From the NCBI RefSeq assembly GCF_900240945.1, contig NZ_OESG01000014.1, forward strand, positions 2,338,015 through 2,402,014: 64,000 bases of DNA, written 5' to 3'. The first letter of the stretch is position 1. Each line of letters opens with the position of its first letter. Under the pieces are notes generated by a model. It was not told the DNA's origin. It searched no databases and saw only the letters and a program-made list of their open reading frames with translations. The translations under genes and the position numbers were made by a program. Origin of the DNA: Mycobacterium sp. 3519A (GTDB lineage Bacteria > Actinomycetota > Actinomycetes > Mycobacteriales > Mycobacteriaceae). Below are positions 1-13,388 of this stretch, one piece after another.

Positions 1-647
1 TGACGCTGGTCGCACCGGTCACGACGGCAGTGGCCTCGGCAGCGCAGGATTCGTGTCCGGCCGTCCAGGTGGTGTTCGCGCGCGGCACCGGCGAACCGGA
101 CGGAATCGGTCGGGTCGGCCAGGCGTTCGTCGACGCCCTGAAGCCACTCGTCAAAGGCAAGTCGGTCGCCGTCTATGCGGTGAACTACCCCGCGTCACGT
201 GACTTCCTGCGTGCCGCCGACGGCGCCAACGACGCCAGCAATTTCGTGCAGAACATCGCCAACACCTGCCCCGACACGAAGATCGTGCTGGGCGGCTACT
301 CGCAGGGTGCTGCCGTCGTCGACGCGATCACGGTGGCCGACCAGCCGACCCTCGGCTTCACGCAGATCATGCCCGCCAACGTCGCCGACCACGTCGCAGG
401 CGTCGCGGTGTTCGGCAACCCGTCGATCCGACTGCTCGGCAACCCGCTGACCGTGCTGAGCCCGGTGTACGGGCCCAAGACGATCGATCTGTGCAACGGC
501 GCCGACCCGGTGTGCTCCAACGGCGACGACATCCCAGCCCACAGCCTCTACGTGCAGGCCGGGATGGCAACGCAGGCAGCACAATTCGTGGCCGACCGGA
601 TCAACGCACCGCAGGCGCCGATCAGCACGCTGTCAGCCGAGGGCTGA
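1..647 (+). CDS. Cutinase-family secreted esterase, 5' end outside window
   Basis: The reading frame is open from the first bases, so the true start and most of the signal peptide lie upstream. The visible part begins with the end of a hydrophobic signal (APVTTAVASAA) followed by mature sequence starting near QDSCP. The cutinase nucleophile motif GGYSQGAA is present, as are the later Asp in DPVC and a His in IPAHSLY that complete the Ser-Asp-His triad, with paired cysteines as in the family. Mycobacterial cutinase-like proteins are secreted esterases or lipases acting on acyl esters. The gene converges on pth with no space between the two stop codons. The family call is firm; the substrate cannot be told from sequence. 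Confidence 0.9.
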   Translation, partial: TLVAPVTTAVASAAQDSCPAVQVVFARGTGEPDGIGRVGQAFVDALKPLVKGKSVAVYAVNYPASRDFLRAADGANDASNFVQNIANTCPDTKIVLGGYSQGAAVVDAITVADQPTLGFTQIMPANVADHVAGVAVFGNPSIRLLGNPLTVLSPVYGPKTIDLCNGADPVCSNGDDIPAHSLYVQAGMATQAAQFVADRINAPQAPISTLSAEG

Positions 648-1226
648 TCAGCCCCAGGCGTGCACGGTGTTCTGCGCCGGCTCCAACCCTTGCGAGACCA
701 GAAGTTCGGTGGCATCGGCCGCCTGCTCACAGATGGTGGGAACCTCGCGCCATTCGACGTTGGTGAAGTTGCCCAACACGAATGCCGCGCCTTCCATCCG
801 ACCGGGCGGGCGGCCGATTCCGATGCGCACCCGCTGAAAGTCGTTGGTCCCCAACGCCGATGACACCGACCGCAGGCCGTTGTGCCCTGCGACGCCGCCC
901 CCGAACTTCAACCTGATCCGGCCGAAGTCGATATCGAGTTCGTCGTGGATCACCACGATGTCGGCGGGCGGCACCGAGTAGAACTTGGCCAGCGGCCCGA
1001 CCTGACGCCCCGACTCGTTCATGTAGCAGCGCGGCTTGGCCAGCACGACCGACCGGCCACCGAGGCGGCCGGTCGCCACCTCGGCCCCGGACTTCTTGTG
1101 CACCTTGAATCCAGAACCGAGGCGGTCCGAAAGGATGTCGGCGACAAGGAAACCCAGGTTGTGCCGCGTCGTCGCGTACTGCGGTCCGGGGTTGCCCAGG
1201 CCGACCACCAAGATGGGTTCGGCCAT
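648..1226 (-). CDS. pth: Peptidyl-tRNA hydrolase
   Basis: This 192-residue protein releases tRNA from peptidyl-tRNA that has dropped off the ribosome. It carries the family signature [18 protein letters not shown] near the N terminus, including the catalytic His and Asn, then CYMNESG and the loop VAGHNGLRS. Its length is normal for bacterial Pth. It lies 12 bases downstream of rplY on the same strand, the order seen in M. tuberculosis (Rv1014c, Rv1015c), so the two are probably co-transcribed. The ATG start gives the expected N terminus [14 protein letters not shown]. Confidence 0.96.
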   Translation of the reverse strand: MAEPILVVGLGNPGPQYATTRHNLGFLVADILSDRLGSGFKVHKKSGAEVATGRLGGRSVVLAKPRCYMNESGRQVGPLAKFYSVPPADIVVIHDELDIDFGRIRLKFGGGVAGHNGLRSVSSALGTNDFQRVRIGIGRPPGRMEGAAFVLGNFTNVEWREVPTICEQAADATELLVSQGLEPAQNTVHAWG

Positions 1227-1238
1227 ACCGGAACCCGC

Positions 1239-1907
1239 TTACTCGGACTCTTCGGCGGGTGCCTCTTCGCCTGCGCCCTCGCCGGCCTCGGTCGCCGGCT
1301 CACCCTCGGCGCCCTCGGCGGCCTCGCCGGCGCCCTCGGCCTCGAGGTCCTCCGCCGTCGGCGCGGCGACGACGTTGACCACCAGCGTCTCGGGATCCGA
1401 AACCAGGCTGACGCCCGACGGCAGCGCGATCGAACCGGCGGTGAACTGCGTGCCGATCTCGGCGCCCTCGATCGACAGCGTGAGGTGCTCGGGAATCGAC
1501 TGCACATCGGCCTCGACGGTGATGGTGTTGGCGTCCTGGGTGACCAGCGAGCCGGACGCCGCCTCGCCCTCGACCACCACGTTGACCTCGACGGTCACCT
1601 TCTCGCCGCGCCGCACCACGAGCAGGTCGACGTGCTGAATGGAGCGGCGGATCGGATGCACATCGAGCGCCTTGGTCAGGGCGAGCTGCTCCTTGCCCTC
1701 GATGTCGAGGGTGAGCACTGCGTTGGTGCCGGAGTGCCGCAGCACGGCCGCGAAGTCGTGGCCGTCGAGTTCCAGGTGCTGCGGATCGCTGCCGTGGCCG
1801 TAGAGAACGGCGGGCACCTTGCCCAAACGGCGGGCGCGACGCGAGGCGCCCTTGCCCGTCTCGGTGCGGACGGCAGCCGTCAGCTTGTTGGTCGCGGTCT
1901 TGGCCAT
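1239..1907 (-). CDS. rplY: 50S ribosomal protein L25 / general stress protein Ctc
   Basis: The 222-residue product matches the long, two-domain (TL5/Ctc) form of ribosomal protein L25, which binds 5S rRNA. The N-terminal L25 domain begins at [14 protein letters not shown] and contains the conserved stretch [16 protein letters not shown] beta-rich C-terminal domain follows, and the protein ends in a low-complexity Ala/Glu/Gly tail rich in acid residues, typical for actinobacteria. The ATG at 1907 was chosen over a longer frame because AGGAG lies just upstream at good spacing and homologues start at MAK. The gene sits immediately upstream of pth in the same direction. Confidence 0.95.
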   Translation of the reverse strand: MAKTATNKLTAAVRTETGKGASRRARRLGKVPAVLYGHGSDPQHLELDGHDFAAVLRHSGTNAVLTLDIEGKEQLALTKALDVHPIRRSIQHVDLLVVRRGEKVTVEVNVVVEGEAASGSLVTQDANTITVEADVQSIPEHLTLSIEGAEIGTQFTAGSIALPSGVSLVSDPETLVVNVVAAPTAEDLEAEGAGEAAEGAEGEPATEAGEGAGEEAPAEESE

Positions 1908-2043
1908 GTGGTGTTGCTCCTGTGTCGTGTGCTCAGCACAGCAAGGGCGCACCACTAGATGAGGCTCGCGTCGATAACGGTGGCCGGGCCACCCTCGCCG
2001 TGATCGTCAACGAGGGTAGCGCGACGGGCGGCTCACGCCCAAA

Positions 2044-2913
2044 TCACAAAGGAAATTTGGTGCCCGTGAGCTGCTCGGACAGCTCCCAGAGCGCGCCTGC
2101 CTTCTTGGCGTCGCGGGCCAGCGGGCTGCGCAACGGCGTCGGGCCGGTCGGCCCCCACATGGCGAACCGCGGGCCGACGTAGGTGTTGCCCGGCAGATCC
2201 TGCGACGTCGCGTACAGCGTCTGGCGGGCCCCGAACTCGGCGGACGTCGCGACCAGCGAGTTCCCAGCCTGGAACACCTTGCCGAACGGTCCCGCCGAGT
2301 GCGACTGCAGTTCCGTGGCCGAATATCCCGGATGCGCGGCCAGCGCCCGCACCGTCGACCCGACGGCGTCGAGGCGGCGCTGCAACTCGGAGGTGAACAG
2401 CAGGTTGGCCAGCTTGGACTGCCCGTAGGCCGGCCACGCCAGGTACGGCCGGGCCTTCCAGTTGAGGTCCTTGAGGTTGATCCGCCCGAACACGTGCATC
2501 ATCGACGCCACCGTCACCACCCGGTCGATGATCCGGGGCAGCAGCAGGTTGGTCAGCGCGAAGTGGCCGAGGTGGTTGGTGCCGATCTGGCTTTCGAAGC
2601 CGTCGACGGTCTGCGCGTAGGGCACCGCCATGATGCCCGCGTTGTTGATCAGCACGTCGACGCCGTCGATCCCGTCGGCGAACGCCCGCACCGACGCCAG
2701 GTCCTGCAGGTCGAGCTTGCGCACCTCGACGTCGCCGGTCATGGTCGCGGCGGCGGCGTCGCCCTTGGCGGTGTTGCGCACGGCCAGAATCGTTTTCGCC
2801 CCGACACGGGCCAACTCGCGGGCGGTGACCAGGCCAAGGCCGCTGTTGGCTCCGGTGACGATCACCGTTCGGCCTGCGAAGGACGGTAGCTCGGCGGCGG
2901 TCCACTCAGTCAT
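2044..2913 (-). CDS. Short-chain dehydrogenase/reductase, retinol-dehydrogenase-like
   Basis: A 289-residue SDR with the NAD(P)-binding motif TGANSGLG near residue 20, NNAG near residue 90, and the catalytic YGQSK (Tyr and Lys). A basic residue shortly after the first glycine motif (AVRNTAKG) suggests NADPH preference. The pattern is that of the retinol-dehydrogenase-like or light-dependent protochlorophyllide-reductase-like group that mycobacteria have in many copies. The substrate is unknown. H37Rv has no such gene between rplY and lpqT as I recall, so this looks like a species-specific insertion into an otherwise conserved block. It reads alone, with its own start at an ATG. Confidence 0.88.
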   Translation of the reverse strand: MTEWTAAELPSFAGRTVIVTGANSGLGLVTARELARVGAKTILAVRNTAKGDAAAATMTGDVEVRKLDLQDLASVRAFADGIDGVDVLINNAGIMAVPYAQTVDGFESQIGTNHLGHFALTNLLLPRIIDRVVTVASMMHVFGRINLKDLNWKARPYLAWPAYGQSKLANLLFTSELQRRLDAVGSTVRALAAHPGYSATELQSHSAGPFGKVFQAGNSLVATSAEFGARQTLYATSQDLPGNTYVGPRFAMWGPTGPTPLRSPLARDAKKAGALWELSEQLTGTKFPL

Positions 2914-2936
2914 GGGCTAACCCTAATGCGCCCCGT

Positions 2937-2990
2937 GAAATGCACGTTTTGTTCACGTCTTCTCGCACTTTCTGTACAAAAGTGCATTTC
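2937..2990 (-). terminator. Long inverted repeat downstream of lpqT
   Basis: GAAATGCAC at 2937-2945 is matched by GTGCATTTC at 2982-2990, and the pairing continues inward through TTTTG/CAAAA with a single bulged base. The structure lies just after the lpqT stop and before the start of the SDR gene on the same strand, as expected for a terminator, although there is no clean U-tract. The loop contains CTCGCACTTT, which recurs near 7335 and, as CTCGTACTTTTCG, near 12056. Confidence 0.55.
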
Positions 2991-2996
2991 GGCGCG

Positions 2997-3647
2997 CTAC
3001 TTGAGCTTGACGTCGAAGCCTTTGATGACGGCCTCGATGTCGGGCGCCTGCTCGGCCGCCTTCTCCGCATAGCCCGTCACGGTGAACTGGATGAGATAGC
3101 GCTGATTGGCCGGCGGTGCAGTGGTCGGGATGACGATGCGGTTGTAGCTGTGCATGCGGGCGCCGTTGAGGTCGTAGCTGCCCTCGATCATCGCCGACGG
3201 GAAGCCGTGCCAGTTGTCGGTCGACGCGTTGAGCCGGTGGAAGTTCTGCGACAACTCCGCGTCGACGTAACCGTGCTTGATGGCCTCGGTGACGTCGAAG
3301 TCGCCCTTGAGTTTGAACACGATCAGGGTCGCGGTGGGGTAGGTGTCGTTCTTGGCGATCATCTGCGTTCCCGGCGCCATGTTCGGGTTGTTGTACTGCT
3401 GCCAGCCCTTCGGCTGCGGCATCGTCACCGTCAGATCGGTGAGCTGCTGCGGCGCGACCGGTTCCCCGGTGACCCCGGAATCCTCCAGATACTTCGCGAT
3501 GGGCACCGGCGCCCCCGACGCGGTGGTCGTTGTCGTCGTCGTGGTCGGCGACGTCGACCAGACCGATTGGTAGTCAACCTTTTCCGCGCCGCAGCCCGTT
3601 ACGGCGAACGCCACGAGACCGATTGCGGCCCAGTGTCGAAAGGTCAC
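2997..3647 (-). CDS. lpqT: LpqN/LpqT-family lipoprotein
   Basis: The 216-residue protein has a short hydrophobic signal ending in the lipobox VTGC (Cys19), so it should be a membrane-anchored exported lipoprotein. A Thr-rich linker (about residues 35-42) precedes the globular LpqN/LpqT domain. The position beside arsC and prs matches Rv1016c (lpqT) next to prsA in M. tuberculosis. Its GTG start overlaps the arsC stop by four bases (GTGA), so translation is probably coupled. The biochemical role of the family is not established; related mycobacterial lipoproteins are thought to act in the cell envelope. Confidence 0.9.
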   Translation of the reverse strand: MTFRHWAAIGLVAFAVTGCGAEKVDYQSVWSTSPTTTTTTTTASGAPVPIAKYLEDSGVTGEPVAPQQLTDLTVTMPQPKGWQQYNNPNMAPGTQMIAKNDTYPTATLIVFKLKGDFDVTEAIKHGYVDAELSQNFHRLNASTDNWHGFPSAMIEGSYDLNGARMHSYNRIVIPTTAPPANQRYLIQFTVTGYAEKAAEQAPDIEAVIKGFDVKLK

Positions 3648-3988
3648 AAAATCTCTCGGACCGCGTCGATCGGCCGGGCCAGCCTGGTGCCCTTCGGCGT
3701 GACGACGAACGGGCGCTCGATCAGGATCGGGTGCTCGGCCATCGCATCGAGCAACTCGTCGTCCGACGCGTCGGCCAGGCCCAGTTCGGAGTACAGCGCT
3801 TCACGTTTGCGCACCGCGGTCCGCACGTCGATGCCCGCGTCCTTGATCATCTGGGCCAACTCGGCGCGCGTCGGCGGTGTCTTCAGATACTGCACCACTT
3901 CGGGTTCAATACCGTTGTCGCGCAGCAACTCCAGGGTCTTGCGCGAGGTCGAACACTTGGGGTTGTGATAGATGACAGAGTCAGCCAC
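3644..3988 (-). CDS. arsC: ArsC-family arsenate reductase-like protein
   Basis: A 114-residue thioredoxin-fold protein of the glutaredoxin-dependent ArsC family. It starts VIYHNPKCSTSRKT with the catalytic Cys12, and carries the family's C-terminal ERPFVV segment including the conserved Arg before PFVV. Canonical members reduce arsenate to arsenite; no other ars gene is near, so a general thiol-redox role is equally possible. It is joined to prs by a 1-base overlap (TAGTG) and to lpqT by a 4-base overlap, forming a prs-arsC-lpqT unit. I do not recall arsC between these two genes in H37Rv. Confidence 0.88.
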   Translation of the reverse strand: MADSVIYHNPKCSTSRKTLELLRDNGIEPEVVQYLKTPPTRAELAQMIKDAGIDVRTAVRKREALYSELGLADASDDELLDAMAEHPILIERPFVVTPKGTRLARPIDAVREIL

Positions 3989-4968
3989 TACGCGGACCCG
4001 TCGAAAAGGCTTGTCACCGAACCGTTGTCGAACACGGCGCGGATCGTGTTGGCCAGCAGCGGTGCGATCGACAGCACGGTCAACTGCGGGAAACGCTTCT
4101 CCTCACCGATCGGCAGCGTGTTGGTGACGATCACCTCACACGCTCCGCAGTCGGCCAGTCGCTGCGGCGCGGGATCGGACAGCACCCCGTGCGTCGCGGC
4201 GATGATGACGTCGCCCGCGCCGTCCTTCTTGAGCAGGTTGACCGCGCCCGCGATAGTGCCGCCAGTGTCGATCATGTCGTCGGTCAGCACGCAGGTCTTG
4301 CCGCGCACGTCGCCGACCACGCGATTGGACACCACCTGGTTGGGCACCAGCGGATCGCGCGTCTTGTGGATGAAGGCCAGCGGCACACCGCCGAGCGAGT
4401 CGGCCCACTTCTCGGCGACGCGCACCCGCCCCGAGTCGGGGGAGACCACGACCATGTCGTGGCCGGAGTAGTTCTCGGCGATGTAGCCGGTCAGCAGCTT
4501 CTGCGCCCGCATGTGGTCGACAGGACCATCGAAGAACCCCTGGATCTGGTCGGTGTGCAGGTCGACCGACACGATCCGGTCGGCCCCCGCCGTCTTGAGC
4601 AGGTCTGCGACCAGGCGCGCGGAGATGGGCTCGCGGCCGCGGTGCTTCTTGTCCTGGCGGGCGTACGGATAGAACGGCAGGATCGCGGTGATCCGCTTGG
4701 CGCTGCCGCGCTTGAGCGCATCGATCATGATCAGCTGTTCCATCAGCCACTGGTTCAGCGGCCACGGATGGCTCTGCAGCACGAACGCGTCACAGCCGCG
4801 AACCGATTCGTCGAAGCGAACGAAGATCTCGCCGTTGGCGAAGTCCCGTGCGGTCTGCGCGGTGACCGGAACGTCGAGCTCCTTGGCCACCTGCTCGGCC
4901 AGTTCGGGGTGCGCACGACCCGAGAAGAGCATCAGATTCTTGCGGTTATCGGTCCACTCGGTACCCAC
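3988..4968 (-). CDS. prs: Ribose-phosphate pyrophosphokinase (PRPP synthetase)
   Basis: The 326-residue enzyme makes 5-phosphoribosyl 1-pyrophosphate from ribose 5-phosphate and ATP, feeding nucleotide, His and Trp synthesis and, in mycobacteria, the arabinogalactan precursor pathway. Clear motifs are FANGEIFVRFDESVRG, the ATP-binding flexible-loop region YARQDKKHRGREPI, the metal-binding DLHTDQIQGFF and the PRPP-binding VLTDDMIDTGGTI. The length is typical. It follows glmU on the same strand with about 80 bases between, as in M. tuberculosis (Rv1017c after Rv1018c). Confidence 0.97.
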   Translation of the reverse strand: MGTEWTDNRKNLMLFSGRAHPELAEQVAKELDVPVTAQTARDFANGEIFVRFDESVRGCDAFVLQSHPWPLNQWLMEQLIMIDALKRGSAKRITAILPFYPYARQDKKHRGREPISARLVADLLKTAGADRIVSVDLHTDQIQGFFDGPVDHMRAQKLLTGYIAENYSGHDMVVVSPDSGRVRVAEKWADSLGGVPLAFIHKTRDPLVPNQVVSNRVVGDVRGKTCVLTDDMIDTGGTIAGAVNLLKKDGAGDVIIAATHGVLSDPAPQRLADCGACEVIVTNTLPIGEEKRFPQLTVLSIAPLLANTIRAVFDNGSVTSLFDGSA

Positions 4969-5050
4969 GGTGTCTTTCGCCGCCCTCGAGATCGGGATCG
5001 TTACGGCCTAATCGTACGGGTTGCCGCATCCCCAACAACTGGCAACCGGC

Positions 5051-6526
5051 TCACGGCTTTGCGGCGTCGTCCGGGTTCTGGTCTTCGCCGGTAGCGCGGC
5101 GGGCGGCCTCCGCGGCCTTCGACCCCGGCCGCTTCCGCGCGACCCAGCCCTCGATGTTTCGCTGCGGACCCGCCGACACGGCCAGCGCGCCAGGCGGCAC
5201 GTCCTCACGGACCACCGTGCCCGCGCCGGTGTAGGCGCCGTCGCCGACGGTCACCGGGGCGACGAACATCGTGTCGGAGCCTGCGCGCACGTGTGAGCCG
5301 ATCGTGGTGCGGCTCTTGTTCTCGCCGTCGTAGTTGACGAAGACGCTGGAACACCCGATGTTGCTGTGCTCGCCGATGTCGGCGTCACCCACGTAGGTCA
5401 GGTGCGGCACCTTGGTGCCGGTGCCGATGGTCGCGTTCTTGGTTTCGACGAACGCGCCGAGCTTGCCGTCGGCGCCAAGCACCGTGCCCGGCCGCAGATA
5501 CGCGAACGGCCCCACCACCGCGCCGTCGCCGATGACCGACTGGCCGCCGTGGGTGCGCACCACCGAGACGCGGTCGCCGACGGTGACGTCGGTCAGCGTG
5601 GTGTCCGGGCCGACGATGCACTGCGCGCCGATGCGGGTGGCGCCGAGCAGTTGCGTGCCCGGCTGGATCGCGGTGTCCCTGCCGATCGTCACGTCGACGT
5701 CGATCCACGTGGTGGCCGGATCGACGATCGTGACGCCCGCGCGCTGATGGGCCGCGACGATGCGCCGGTTGAGTTCGGCCGCCAGCTCCGAGAGCTGCAC
5801 GCGGTCGTTGACGCCTGCCACCAACGCCGAATCGTCGACGTGCACCGCGCGCACACGCAGCCCATCCGAGCGCGCGATCGAGATCACGTCGGTCAGATAC
5901 AGCTCCTGCTGCGCGTTGTGGGGCTGCAGCTTGTCCAGCGCCGAGCGCAGCACCGCGGCGTCGAAGGCGTAGACGCCCGCGTTGATCTCCCGGATGGTCA
6001 GCTCCGAGGGCCCCGCGTCCTTCTGCTCGACGATGCTGATCACCTCGCCGTCGGCAGTGCGTACAACCCGCCCGTAGCCGGTCGGGTCGGCCAGCGTCGT
6101 GGTCAGCATGGTCACCGCGGCGTCGCCTGCACTGTGTGCGGCGATCAGCCCGGCGAGGGTGTCGGCGTCCAGCAGCGGCACGTCGCCGTAGGTCACGACG
6201 ACGACGCCTGCATAGTCGTCGGGCAGCGCCGCGAGCGCGCAGCGGACGGCGTGGCCGGTGCCGAGTTGCTCCTCCTGAACGGCGATGTGGATCGGCCTGC
6301 CCAGCTCGTCGGCCAGCGCGGCCACCGCGGGTTCGATGCGGTCACGGTCGTGGCCGAGCAGCACCACGAGATGACCCGGCGCCGCCTTGGCCACCGAATG
6401 CAGCGCGTGCGCCAGCATGCTGCGCCCGGCCAGCGTGTGCAGGACCTTCGGGGTGTCCGACCGCATGCGGGTACCTGCCCCGGCCGCTAGAACCAGGACA
6501 GCGGCCTCGCCGTGCACGTTCGCCAT
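5051..6526 (-). CDS. glmU: Bifunctional UDP-GlcNAc pyrophosphorylase / GlcN-1-P acetyltransferase
   Basis: The 491-residue GlmU makes UDP-N-acetylglucosamine for peptidoglycan. The N-terminal nucleotidyltransferase domain starts with [19 protein letters not shown]. The C-terminal half is a left-handed beta-helix of hexapeptide repeats with the acetyltransferase residues, including FVETKN and the [12 protein letters not shown] loop. The C terminus is a disordered, charged extension ([13 protein letters not shown] onward) as in other mycobacteria. The ATG start lies 5 bases downstream of the tRNA-Gln gene on the same strand, so glmU may be read from the tRNA promoter. Confidence 0.97.
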   Translation of the reverse strand: MANVHGEAAVLVLAAGAGTRMRSDTPKVLHTLAGRSMLAHALHSVAKAAPGHLVVLLGHDRDRIEPAVAALADELGRPIHIAVQEEQLGTGHAVRCALAALPDDYAGVVVVTYGDVPLLDADTLAGLIAAHSAGDAAVTMLTTTLADPTGYGRVVRTADGEVISIVEQKDAGPSELTIREINAGVYAFDAAVLRSALDKLQPHNAQQELYLTDVISIARSDGLRVRAVHVDDSALVAGVNDRVQLSELAAELNRRIVAAHQRAGVTIVDPATTWIDVDVTIGRDTAIQPGTQLLGATRIGAQCIVGPDTTLTDVTVGDRVSVVRTHGGQSVIGDGAVVGPFAYLRPGTVLGADGKLGAFVETKNATIGTGTKVPHLTYVGDADIGEHSNIGCSSVFVNYDGENKSRTTIGSHVRAGSDTMFVAPVTVGDGAYTGAGTVVREDVPPGALAVSAGPQRNIEGWVARKRPGSKAAEAARRATGEDQNPDDAAKP

Positions 6527-6531
6527 AAAGC

Positions 6532-6602
6532 TCCGTCGCCAGGACTCGAACCTGAACTATCTGAACCAAAATCAGAGGTGCTGCCGATTACACCACGACG
6601 GA
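6532..6602 (-). tRNA. tRNA-Gln (anticodon TTG)
   Basis: On the minus strand the 71-base cloverleaf closes: acceptor TCCGTCG with CGACGGA, anticodon stem TCTGA/TCAGA around loop TTTTGGT (anticodon TTG), and T arm CAGG-TTCGAGT-CCTG. A Gln tRNA gene occupies the same place before glmU in M. tuberculosis. The 3' CCA is not encoded. Confidence 0.95.
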
Positions 6603-6646
6603 CTGATCAACTCGTGATGGTAGTGGATGGCCTTACCCTGAAAGGC

Positions 6647-7291
6647 GTGGCAGCACTCGACAAGGAGGTGCGTGCGCCCCGCGCCAGGATGACCGGCGCC
6701 GAGCGGCGTCATCAGCTGATCGACGTCGCCCGGACGTTGTTCGCCGAACGCGGCTACGAGGGCACGTCGATCGAAGAGATCGCGCTGCGGGCCAACGTCT
6801 CCAAACCCGTCGTCTACGAACACTTCGGCGGCAAGGAGGGTCTGTACGCGGTGGTCGTCGACCGCGAGATGTCGGCGCTGCTCGACGGGATCACCTCGTC
6901 GCTGACCAGGATGACCAACAACCGGTCCCGGCTGCGCATCGAGCGGGTGGCGCTGGCGCTGCTGACCTACGTCGACGAGCGCACCGACGGCTTCCGCATC
7001 CTGATCCGCGATTCGCCGGCCGCCATCACCGCGGGCACCTACTCGACGCTGCTCAACGAGGCCGTGAACCAGGTGTCGTCGATCCTGGCAGGCGACTTCT
7101 CCCGGCGCGGGCTCGATCCGGACATGGCGCCGCTGTACGCGCAGGCGTTGGTGGGCTCGGTGTCGATGACGGCGCAGTGGTGGCTCGACGTGCGTGAGCC
7201 GAAGAAGGAAGTGGTGGCCGCGCATTTAGTCAACCTGTGCTGGAACGGGCTGATGCATCTCGAGGACGATCCGCAACTCATCGACGAGTGA
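6647..7291 (+). CDS. TetR-family transcriptional regulator
   Basis: A TetR/AcrR repressor of about 214 residues. The N-terminal helix-turn-helix reads from RRHQLIDVARTLFAERGYEGTSIEEIA through SKPVVYEHFGGKEGLY; the C-terminal ligand domain is all-helical. It corresponds in position to Rv1019. The start is uncertain: GTG at 6647 is preceded only by a close AAAGG, while ATG 6617 and ATG 6689 are alternatives (an AAGGAGG lies at about 6663). It is divergent from tRNA-Gln and glmU, with the shared promoter region only about 45 bases long. No ligand can be proposed. Confidence 0.85.
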   Translation: MAALDKEVRAPRARMTGAERRHQLIDVARTLFAERGYEGTSIEEIALRANVSKPVVYEHFGGKEGLYAVVVDREMSALLDGITSSLTRMTNNRSRLRIERVALALLTYVDERTDGFRILIRDSPAAITAGTYSTLLNEAVNQVSSILAGDFSRRGLDPDMAPLYAQALVGSVSMTAQWWLDVREPKKEVVAAHLVNLCWNGLMHLEDDPQLIDE

Positions 7292-7345
7292 TCGCGTCGG
7301 CGTCCGCCGAGATCGACGAAATGGTGCTCACTACTCGCACTTTCG

Positions 7346-7367
7346 CGCCCAAATGTCCGTTTGGGCG
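7346..7367. terminator. Hairpin between the TetR gene and mfd
   Basis: CGCCCAAA (7346-7353) and TTTGGGCG (7360-7367) form an 8-bp stem with a six-base loop, after the TetR stop and 22 bases before the mfd start. There is no U-tract. ACTCGCACTTTCG lies directly in front (7333-7345) and resembles segments at 2961 and 12056. Confidence 0.5.
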
Positions 7368-7388
7368 GCGCACTAGGATGGAACCATC

Positions 7389-11050
<3,662 letters not shown>

Positions 11051-11054
<4 letters not shown>

Positions 11055-12025
11055 CCGTCGTCCTCGTCGACCCTCGCCGACCTTCGCTCATTCCGATCGA
11101 GGCCGTTGGCTTGCTGGGCGGCGATGTGCAGTACACCGAGGAGATGCCCGTCAGGGTGCCGTGGTCGTTGCCGTCCGCACGGCCGTGCATTGCCGGTGTG
11201 TCGGACGACGAGGACGCCCCGGTGTTGCTGTCGTCGGATCCGGAGCATCCCGCGGTGAAGGCCCGCCTCGCGGCGGGCGACAAGCTGATCGCGGCGCCGG
11301 AACCCGCCGCGGGGGAGCGGTTGGTCGACGCGGTGGCGATGATGGACAAGCTGCGCACAGCGGGCCCGTGGGAGAGCGAGCAAACGCACGATTCGCTGCG
11401 GCGCTACCTGCTCGAGGAGACCTACGAGGTGTTCGACGCGGTGCGTGGCGGTAACGCCGACGAACTGCGCGAGGAACTCGGCGACGTGTTGCTGCAGGTG
11501 CTGTTCCACGCGCGTATCGCCGAGGATGCGCCGCAGCACCCGTTCACCATCGACGATGTGGCGGATTCGCTGGTGCGCAAGCTGGGCAACCGGGTGCCCG
11601 CGGTGCTGGCGGGGGAGTCGATTTCGCTGGACGAGCAGCTCGCCCAGTGGGAGGAACGCAAGAAGCTGGAGAAGTCGCGCAATTCGTCGATGGACGATGT
11701 GCCCACCGGGCAGCCGGCATTGGCGTTGGCGCAGAAGGTGCTCGAGCGGGTTTCCGCCGCGGGACTGCCCGCCGACCTGATACCGGAGTCGATCACGTCG
11801 GTGACGGTGGCGGCTGGTTCTGACGCTGAAAACGTTTTGCGCTCAGCGGTTTTGGAGTTCATGGACACGGTGCGGGTGGTGGAGCACGCGATCGCCGCCG
11901 GACGCCGTGGTGAGGATGTCCCTGAGGAATTGGACGTGGCGACGCTCGGGGACGTCTCCGAGGAGGAGTGGCGGACGTATTGGTCCACGGCCGACGAGCC
12001 GGAGCCCGCGGATGTCCCCGCGTAA
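11051..12025 (+). CDS. mazG: Nucleoside triphosphate pyrophosphohydrolase MazG
   Basis: The 324-residue enzyme hydrolyses (d)NTPs, including oxidised ones, to monophosphates and pyrophosphate. A non-conserved N-terminal part of about 95 residues precedes the MazG domain, which shows the metal-binding [10 protein letters not shown] and [20 protein letters not shown]. The four-base overlap with mfd indicates coupled translation, matching Rv1020-Rv1021. The last 40 residues are acidic and probably disordered. The space after the stop to efeB (70 bases, convergent) has no gene. Confidence 0.94.
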
Positions 12026-12095
12026 CCGCCGAAACGGCATTCCAGCACGCTGATTCTCGTACTTTTCGTGCGTAGTTGCAGTCTGGGCGAAACCG

Positions 12096-13388
12096 TCAGG
12101 CGAACAGCGTCGAACCCCAATACGCCGACGCGTCACCCTCCGGGATACCCGGCGGGCATGCGAAAACGGCTGTGCCGGTGTGGAAGATGTATTCGTTCAA
12201 CGCGTCGCTCGACATCTGTGCCAGCACCGGAATGAAGTTCGTCGCGGGACTGCGCACGAACGCGATGAAGAACAGCCCGGCATCGAGGTGGCCGAATCCG
12301 TCGGAGCCGTCGGTGAAGTTGTATCCGCGGCGCAACATCTTGATGCCGCCCAGATGGTCAGGTGACACCAACCGGATGTGGGCGTCGACGTCGACCAACG
12401 GGTTCCCGTCGGCGTCCTTGATGTTGAAGTCCACCGGCGCGAACTCGTCGGTGTAACCGTTCGGCGCGCCGGTGCCCTTCTGGCGACCGATCACCCGCTC
12501 CTGCTCCTTGAGCGTGGTGCGGTCCCAGGCCTCGATGCGGTTGCGGATGCGTCGCGTCACCAGATAGGTACCGCCGGTCAGCCAGTCGGGGCCGTCTCCC
12601 TTGGCCACCCAGACGTTCTTGTCGAGCGCGTCGTGGTCCTCGGCCTTGATGTTGTTGGTTCCGTCCTTGAACCCCAACATGTTTCGCGGGGTAGCCTGCT
12701 CCCGCGTCGTCGACGACGTCCGGCCGAAGCCCAACTGCGAATACTTCACCGCGACCGTGCCGAAGCCGACGCGCGCCAGGTTGCGCACCGCGTGCACCGC
12801 GACCTGTGGGTCGTGCGCGCACGCCTGGATGCAGATGTCGCCGCCACACTTGGCCGGATCCATGATCTCGTTGGTGAACTTCGGCAGGTCGGCCAGCGCC
12901 GCGGGGCGTTGCGACGCGATGCCGAACCGGTCCTTGCCATCCTTGGTGAAGAACGAGGGTCCGAACCCGATGGTCAACGTCAGCCCCGACGCGGGCAGTC
13001 CCAGCGCCTCGCCCGTATCGTCCGGCGGCGCATAGGGATTGCCGCCGACGGCACCGTTGGGCACGGCGTCCTGGCCCTGCGTCATCCGCTCGGCCATCTG
13101 TGTCCACTGCTTCAGCAGCGCGACGACGTCCTCACGGCTGTCCGTCGTTACGTCGAAGGCGCAGAAGTGCATGCGATCCTGCTGCGGCGTGACGATGCCG
13201 GCCTGGCGCGCACCGCGGAACGGAATCGGCTTGTCCAGGCCGAAATCGGCACTCGCCGCCGACGCCCGGCCTGCGAGCGCACCGGCACCGGCGGCGCCCA
13301 CCACCGCGGCGGTCACTCCCGCCGCGCCGAACAACTTCCGTCGGGATAGCCCCTGTCGGGGTTCGGGGTCACTGGGGAGCGACGACAC
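12096..13388 (-). CDS. efeB: Dyp-type heme peroxidase / deferrochelatase EfeB
   Basis: The 430-residue protein carries a twin-arginine signal (LSRRKLFGAAG then a long Ala/Gly hydrophobic stretch), so it is exported folded with heme. The Dyp-peroxidase signature GFKDGTNN contains the distal Asp242, and His337 in DAHIRL is the likely heme ligand. In the EfeUOB system this protein is proposed to release iron from heme or to oxidise Fe(II). The GTG start lies 20 bases inside the end of efeO, so the pair is tightly coupled. Confidence 0.94.
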   Translation of the reverse strand: MSSLPSDPEPRQGLSRRKLFGAAGVTAAVVGAAGAGALAGRASAASADFGLDKPIPFRGARQAGIVTPQQDRMHFCAFDVTTDSREDVVALLKQWTQMAERMTQGQDAVPNGAVGGNPYAPPDDTGEALGLPASGLTLTIGFGPSFFTKDGKDRFGIASQRPAALADLPKFTNEIMDPAKCGGDICIQACAHDPQVAVHAVRNLARVGFGTVAVKYSQLGFGRTSSTTREQATPRNMLGFKDGTNNIKAEDHDALDKNVWVAKGDGPDWLTGGTYLVTRRIRNRIEAWDRTTLKEQERVIGRQKGTGAPNGYTDEFAPVDFNIKDADGNPLVDVDAHIRLVSPDHLGGIKMLRRGYNFTDGSDGFGHLDAGLFFIAFVRSPATNFIPVLAQMSSDALNEYIFHTGTAVFACPPGIPEGDASAYWGSTLFA